Source: Verrucomicrobia bacterium UBA740 (lineage in GTDB: Bacteria > Verrucomicrobiota > Kiritimatiellia > RFP12 > UBA1067). Taken from it: 16,201 nucleotides of DNA. The notes below the pieces were generated by a model. The model had not been told where the DNA came from. It ran no database searches and worked only from the letters and a program-made list of their open reading frames with translations. The first letter of the stretch is position 1; each line of letters opens with the position of its first letter. Made by a program: the position numbers and the translations under genes. Of this stretch, positions 12,793 through 16,201 are shown in pieces. The DNA lies in NCBI GenBank assembly GCA_002298665.1, contig DBKW01000007.1, positions 12,196-28,396 of the forward strand, read 5' to 3'.

Positions 12793-14796
12793 ATGACGTT
12801 TCTGGCTTCTGTTTTCTCCGGCTTGTTGGCCGTGATCGCGCTCCCCGGCGTGCAAGGGGAGCGGCTTGTCGCACGCGCGTTTCTGGACGCCAACAATGCC
12901 CGCGTGGGAGATCCGCTCATCCTGACGGTGGACTTCCTGGGCGCGGCGGACTTCGCCGCGTTGCATCCGCCGGCGTTGGCCGCGCACGTGGATTCCGCCT
13001 TTTGGCGCGTGGACGACCAGAGCGCCAAGACGGAAACGGTGGATTCCGCGCGGCGTCTCGTGTACCGGGTGCGTCCGTTGCGGGAGGGGTGCTATGCGTT
13101 CCCGTCTTTGTCTTTCTCCTATGTGGACGCGTCCACGGGCGCGACGAATATGCTCGCGACCCAGGAACTGCCCGTGCACATCAAGCCCGGCGCCCAGGCG
13201 GCGCTCGCGCTGGTGGACGTGGAGTCCGCCTCGACGCCCCAGCCCGACGGACTCTTCGTCGATCTCTCCCGCAGCCCCTGGCATTCCGGCGCGGCGCTTT
13301 CGGCGGACGAACTTTTCGCCTGGAAGCGGGCGTGCGCGCAACCATCCGAGGCGGCTTTCGCCGCGTTCGACTTCCCCGAGGCGCGCTTGAATGCCGCCGC
13401 CTGCGCCTTGCTGGACGGACGGTGGGCCAAGGCGAAGTCCATTTATTCCGCTTTGGAGTGGCGTATCGGGCAGACGCCCGCCATCCGCCGCGGACTGCGC
13501 GTTGCGAAGGCGCTTGAAACGGGCGATCCGGCCGCCGAATTGCCCGCCTGGCGGCAGGTTCTGGGCCCGGTCTTGCGGTATGCGTGGGCCGGACGCCTCG
13601 CCTGTGCGCTCGGGGGGCTCGTCGCGCTGGTTCTTCTTTTGGCCGCAATCGTCCGTCTTTCGCGCTTTTTCCTCTGTTTGGCGCTCATCGGGAGCGTGTG
13701 CGTCGTCTCCACCGCCCAGGCGCAGTCCTCGCCCTTCGAAGAGTTCGACCGCATGCGGCGCGAAATGGACCGCCTGTTTGAGAACACGGGCTTCGGCGCC
13801 TCGTCCCGTTTCGCGGCTCTCCCGGCGCCCGATCTGTCCGCGCGTGTCATCCCCGACCGCACGCCCGTTCAAGTGGGCGAACCTTTCGCTTTTATCGTCA
13901 GCGTCGAATGCCCGAAGGACGTGACCCTGAGCGGGCTTACGCTGGGGGTTTCCCATACGGACGGCCTGACGCCCCTGGGCCGGGGACATCCGCTGACGGA
14001 CCTGGGGACGGCGGACACCAATTCCATCATCCGCCGCGTCAGCTTCCCCGTGCGCTATGACGCGCCCTACAAGGGACCGGTCTCCTTCACGGTTTCCGGC
14101 CAGTATGAGCAGCGCGTGCGCCGTGGGGCGAGCGTCTTTTCCACAAGCCGTCCCTTTTCTTTGCGGGTCCAGACGCGGCAGCTGGAGATCGGGACACTTC
14201 CGCAGGAAGGGCGGCCGGCCGGCTTCACCGGGATTGTGGCGACGGACCTTTCCATCCGTCCCTATGCGGAAAATCCCGTGGTGGAGACGAACGATGTCGT
14301 GACGTTGAACGTGACGGTCGACTATAAGGGCTACGTTCCGGCGGACGCGTTCCCCGGCGTTTTGCGGGATAATCACCGCAGCCGACTCGTTTACCGTCAA
14401 TATGCGCGCGCCACGGGCGCCCCGGCGACGCCGGCGCTGGCCGTTCCCTACTACGATTTGCGGAAGAAGGCCTATGCCGTTGCGTCCGCCCCGGGGGTGG
14501 CGCTCCACTACAAAGCCCCCGAAACGAATGCCGCGCCCGTCCGCGTCGCCGTGAACATGGAGGCGTCCGCCGCCGCCCCGGCGCGCGAAGCGCTCGTGGG
14601 TATCCGCTTTGCGCCCCGCCGCGACGCCCGTCTTCTGGGGACGGTCGACCCGGGCTCCTGCACGCTGACGGAAAGCGCCGGCGCCTGGGTGCGGTTGGAC
14701 GACGGTACGCGCGCGGGGTGGACGCCCTGCGCGGAATACGAACAGGCTCTCAAGATCCGGCACGCAATCCCGCAAGACAAAGGAGTTCATCCATGA
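12793..14796 (+). CDS. Large BatD-like membrane protein with two periplasmic modules
   Basis: The protein has 667 residues. It starts with a signal peptide (about 1-22, ending VQG). Module 1 (about 23-135) has a beta-rich BatD-like pattern (GDPLILTVDFLG ... CYAFPSLSFSYVDASTG). A helical, possibly TPR-like stretch at about 185-265 follows (AACALLDGRWAKAKSIYSALEWRIGQTPAIRRGL). Then come a membrane helix at about 268-287, RLSR, and a second hydrophobic segment at about 292-307 ending in STAQAQS, which looks like a complete second signal peptide. Module 2 (about 340-640) is again BatD-like: VGEPFAFIVSVECPKD, FPVRYDAPYKGPVSFTVSG, VPYYDLRKKAYAVASAPGVALHYKAP. BatD proteins belong to Bacteroides aerotolerance-type gene sets. 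The BatD assignment is by pattern and moderately sure. Both flanking gaps are minimal (1 nt before, ATGA overlap after). Confidence 0.65.
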   Translation: MTFLASVFSGLLAVIALPGVQGERLVARAFLDANNARVGDPLILTVDFLGAADFAALHPPALAAHVDSAFWRVDDQSAKTETVDSARRLVYRVRPLREGCYAFPSLSFSYVDASTGATNMLATQELPVHIKPGAQAALALVDVESASTPQPDGLFVDLSRSPWHSGAALSADELFAWKRACAQPSEAAFAAFDFPEARLNAAACALLDGRWAKAKSIYSALEWRIGQTPAIRRGLRVAKALETGDPAAELPAWRQVLGPVLRYAWAGRLACALGGLVALVLLLAAIVRLSRFFLCLALIGSVCVVSTAQAQSSPFEEFDRMRREMDRLFENTGFGASSRFAALPAPDLSARVIPDRTPVQVGEPFAFIVSVECPKDVTLSGLTLGVSHTDGLTPLGRGHPLTDLGTADTNSIIRRVSFPVRYDAPYKGPVSFTVSGQYEQRVRRGASVFSTSRPFSLRVQTRQLEIGTLPQEGRPAGFTGIVATDLSIRPYAENPVVETNDVVTLNVTVDYKGYVPADAFPGVLRDNHRSRLVYRQYARATGAPATPALAVPYYDLRKKAYAVASAPGVALHYKAPETNAAPVRVAVNMEASAAAPAREALVGIRFAPRRDARLLGTVDPGSCTLTESAGAWVRLDDGTRAGWTPCAEYEQALKIRHAIPQDKGVHP

Positions 14797-15884
14797 ATAC
14801 CCAACCCCCGCGCATCTTCCTTTCGCCTCCCTGGGTCGGACAAGAGGAACGCGACGCCGTCCAGGCCGCGTTCGATTCCGGCTATGTGGCCCCGTGCGGA
14901 CCGCAAGTTGAAGCCTTCGAACAGGCGCTCGCCCGGCAGGCCGGCCGCCGTTTCGGCGTGGCCGTTTCGAGCGGCACCGCGGCGCTCGACCTAATTTTCG
15001 CCCACCTGGGCGTGGACGAGACGTGGACCGTCATCGCCCCGACCTTGACGTTCATCGCCACCGTCGGACCGGCCTGGCACCGCGGCGCCCAACTGGTGCT
15101 CGTGGATTGCGACCGGACGGGGACCCTCGACTGCGACCATCTGGACTTTGCGCTCTCCCGCGTCTACGACCCGGAACATACCGTCGTCATCGGCGTCGAC
15201 CTCTACGGACAGTGCTGCGACTATGCGCGGATCGTGCGCATGTGCGAGAAGATCGGCGTCAAACTCGTCATGGATTCCGCCGAAGCCGTGGGCGCGACCT
15301 ATGAGGGACAGCCGGCCGGGTCCGTCGGGTTCGCGGCGATCTATTCCTTCAACGGAAACAAGATCCTGACGACGTCCGGCGGCGGGGTGCTCGTGACGGA
15401 CTCCCCGGAACTGGCGGAACACGCGCGCAAACTCTCCCAGCAGGCGCGCGAACCCGTGCCGTGGTACGAGCACTGCGAGGTCGGCTACAACTACCGTCTC
15501 AGCAACATTCTGGCCGCCATCGGACTCGCCCAGCTCGCGAAACTTCCGCAGATTCTGCGGAAACGCGCCGAAAACGCCGCGTTCTATTCCGGATTCTTCC
15601 CCGGACGCCTCCTGCCGACTTCCAACCACTGGCTTTCGGTCGCCATCCTGGACACGCCAGAGGAAGCGCAGGAACTCGCCAAGCGCTTCGCCGCGGCGAA
15701 TATCGAGACGCGCCCGGTCTGGAAGCCGCTTCATCTTCAACCCGTCTTCGACGGCGTCGGCATTCCGTGCTTGGGCGGCGAAGTCGCGGAGGACCTCTTC
15801 CGGCGCGGCATTTGCCTGCCCTCGGGGACTGGGCTTTCGGCGGACGATTTCGCGCGCATTCGGTCCGTCATCGAGGCGAAGTGA
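14793..15884 (+). CDS. DegT/DnrJ/EryC1/StrS-family PLP-dependent aminotransferase (EpsN/PglE-like)
   Basis: This 363-residue enzyme is a fold-type I sugar aminotransferase. These enzymes transfer an amino group from glutamate to a nucleotide-linked keto-sugar for surface polysaccharides or glycans. It begins RIFLSPPWVGQEERDAVQAAF and SGYVAPCGPQVEAFEQAL, close to the SPP..G.E...V..AF / APxGPxVxxFE pattern of EpsN/PglE-type enzymes. Other landmarks are SSGTAALDLI (phosphate binding), VMDSAEAVGA with D161 that pairs with the PLP ring nitrogen, and SFNGNK190 with the PLP Lys. The ATG overlaps the BatD-like stop (ATGA), and AAAGGAG 7 nt upstream supports it. A longer in-frame start at 14718 would overlap the previous gene and is not needed. 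The sugar substrate is unknown. Confidence 0.93.
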   Translation: MNTQPPRIFLSPPWVGQEERDAVQAAFDSGYVAPCGPQVEAFEQALARQAGRRFGVAVSSGTAALDLIFAHLGVDETWTVIAPTLTFIATVGPAWHRGAQLVLVDCDRTGTLDCDHLDFALSRVYDPEHTVVIGVDLYGQCCDYARIVRMCEKIGVKLVMDSAEAVGATYEGQPAGSVGFAAIYSFNGNKILTTSGGGVLVTDSPELAEHARKLSQQAREPVPWYEHCEVGYNYRLSNILAAIGLAQLAKLPQILRKRAENAAFYSGFFPGRLLPTSNHWLSVAILDTPEEAQELAKRFAAANIETRPVWKPLHLQPVFDGVGIPCLGGEVAEDLFRRGICLPSGTGLSADDFARIRSVIEAK

Positions 15885-15944
15885 CCGCTTCCCTCCCGCA
15901 GGCCGCGGAAAGAGAGGAAGAATCCGACGGGAGCCGGGCGAAAT

Positions 15945-15976
15945 CCCCACGGGGTTTTACCTAAATCCCCGTGGGG
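15945..15976. repeat. Inverted repeat CCCCACGGGG / CCCCGTGGGG
   Basis: CCCCACGGGG (15945-15954) and its exact reverse complement CCCCGTGGGG (15967-15976) are separated by 12 nt (TTTTACCTAAAT) that can pair further with one mismatch. This makes a strong hairpin 60 nt after the aminotransferase stop. It is followed by AAAA on the plus strand, so it lacks the T-run of an intrinsic terminator in that direction. It may still mark the 3' end of the operon. Each arm is itself nearly palindromic. Confidence 0.7.
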
Positions 15977-16006
15977 AAAATGAAAGGGTGGCGGAGGGGG
16001 CGGAGT

Positions 16007-16047
16007 GGGACATCCGGGACAACGGAGACGAACGGGACGGGTGTCCC
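16007..16047. repeat. 9-bp-period repeat (GGGAC units) ending in a small hairpin
   Basis: GGGAC or GAGAC begins at 16007, 16016, 16025 and 16034, exactly 9 bp apart (GGGACATCC, GGGACAACG, GAGACGAAC, GGGACGGGT). GTCCC at 16043-16047 can pair with the last GGGAC. The 11-mer CGGGTGTCCCG here (16038-16048) also occurs at 47-57, next to the left-edge 9-bp array. Confidence 0.7.
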
Positions 16048-16166
16048 GGCGACCCGACTGCTCTCCTCCCCCCGCTGTTCGGCCCGCTTTCACCCAGGGC
16101 AGGGGGCGGGGCGGGACCGGAGCAGGGGGCTATTTTTCCCCGCGGAACCCCCTGTCCATACCCCCC
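16048..16166. other. Non-coding G/C-tract region
   Basis: No gene is seen. The stretch is rich in G and C runs. It contains the inverted repeat CAGGGGG (16123-16129) / CCCCCTG (16148-16154) around a T-rich loop. Taken with the flanking repeats, the whole 15885-16201 interval is non-coding as far as the window shows. Confidence 0.45.
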
Positions 16167-16197
16167 GCATGTGACGGTATCTAACATGCGCATGTTA
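16167..16197. promoter_or_regulatory. Operator-like 16-bp palindrome with a third half-site
   Basis: TAACATGCGCATGTTA (16182-16197) is a perfect 16-bp palindrome. A third half-site GCATGTGA lies at 16167-16174. It makes CGCATGTGACGG and CGCATGTTACGG a direct repeat with one mismatch, 23 bp apart. The arrangement resembles a transcription-factor binding region for a gene beyond the right edge. No promoter or gene is visible to confirm this. Confidence 0.45.
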
Positions 16198-16201
16198 CGG
16201 G

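Noticed and set aside
12772..14790. A 672-codon minus-strand open frame opposite the BatD-like gene
   Set aside because: Composition is typical of an antisense shadow. The plus-strand gene has a signal peptide and operon-like spacing.

Overview
This window is GC-rich, densely packed bacterial chromosome. It carries a cell-division (dcw-type) cluster and a TolQ/TolR/TolA-like envelope machine, so the cell is diderm and walled. No rRNA or marker gene fixes the taxonomy. The gene set, a class-II-like RNase HIII, 9-bp intergenic tandem repeats and TGG-TATAAT start-proximal promoters would suit the Verrucomicrobiota/Kiritimatiellae part of the PVC group, but that is inference only.

Layout. (1) 1-250: the window edge, a repeat-bearing non-coding stretch. 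(2) 251-3978, minus strand: mraZ, rsmH, an ftsL-like gene and ftsI/PBP, tightly coupled and led by a promoter overlapped by four direct repeats at exactly 10-bp spacing, a likely MraZ operator. No murE follows ftsI inside the window. (3) 4187-6518, plus strand: a five-gene run of a Cys-rich C-GCAxxG-C-C family protein, tsaC/YrdC, a YbgC-like thioesterase, queD and rsmD. All its junctions are 4-nt overlaps or a 1-nt gap. (4) 6470-7156, minus strand: endonuclease III (nth), tail-to-tail with rsmD and overlapping it by 49 nt. (5) 7157-8057: a 900-bp gene-poor region with four 12-bp palindromes at a precise 22-bp period, a long imperfect hairpin, a six-codon ORF with a strong ribosome-binding site, and the cysE promoter and leader. 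(6) 8058-9703: cysE coupled to an endonuclease/exonuclease/phosphatase-fold protein. (7) 9708-15884: rnhC, exbB/tolQ, exbD/tolR, a tonB/tolA-like gene, a large two-module BatD-like membrane protein and a DegT/DnrJ/EryC1/StrS aminotransferase, all overlapping or within 2 nt. (8) 15885-16201: non-coding, with a CCCCACGGGG hairpin, another 9-bp tandem repeat and a 16-bp palindrome at the very edge.

How it works together. The dcw genes act in septal peptidoglycan synthesis and 16S rRNA methylation. The tsaC-to-rsmD run groups tRNA/rRNA modification functions (t6A, the queuosine precursor, m2G966). The last run places an ion-driven ExbB/ExbD/TonB-type motor next to a BatD-like periplasmic protein and a sugar aminotransferase, so an envelope role is likely.

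Most notable signals: the palindrome array, the MraZ-type operator, and a repeated design in which an extended -10 box (TGN-TATAAT or similar) lies only 7-11 bp before the start codon of the first gene of a unit. Genes inside the units mostly have Shine-Dalgarno sequences. This suggests leaderless mRNAs for operon-leading genes. No CRISPR, tRNA, rRNA, transposase or phage gene was seen.
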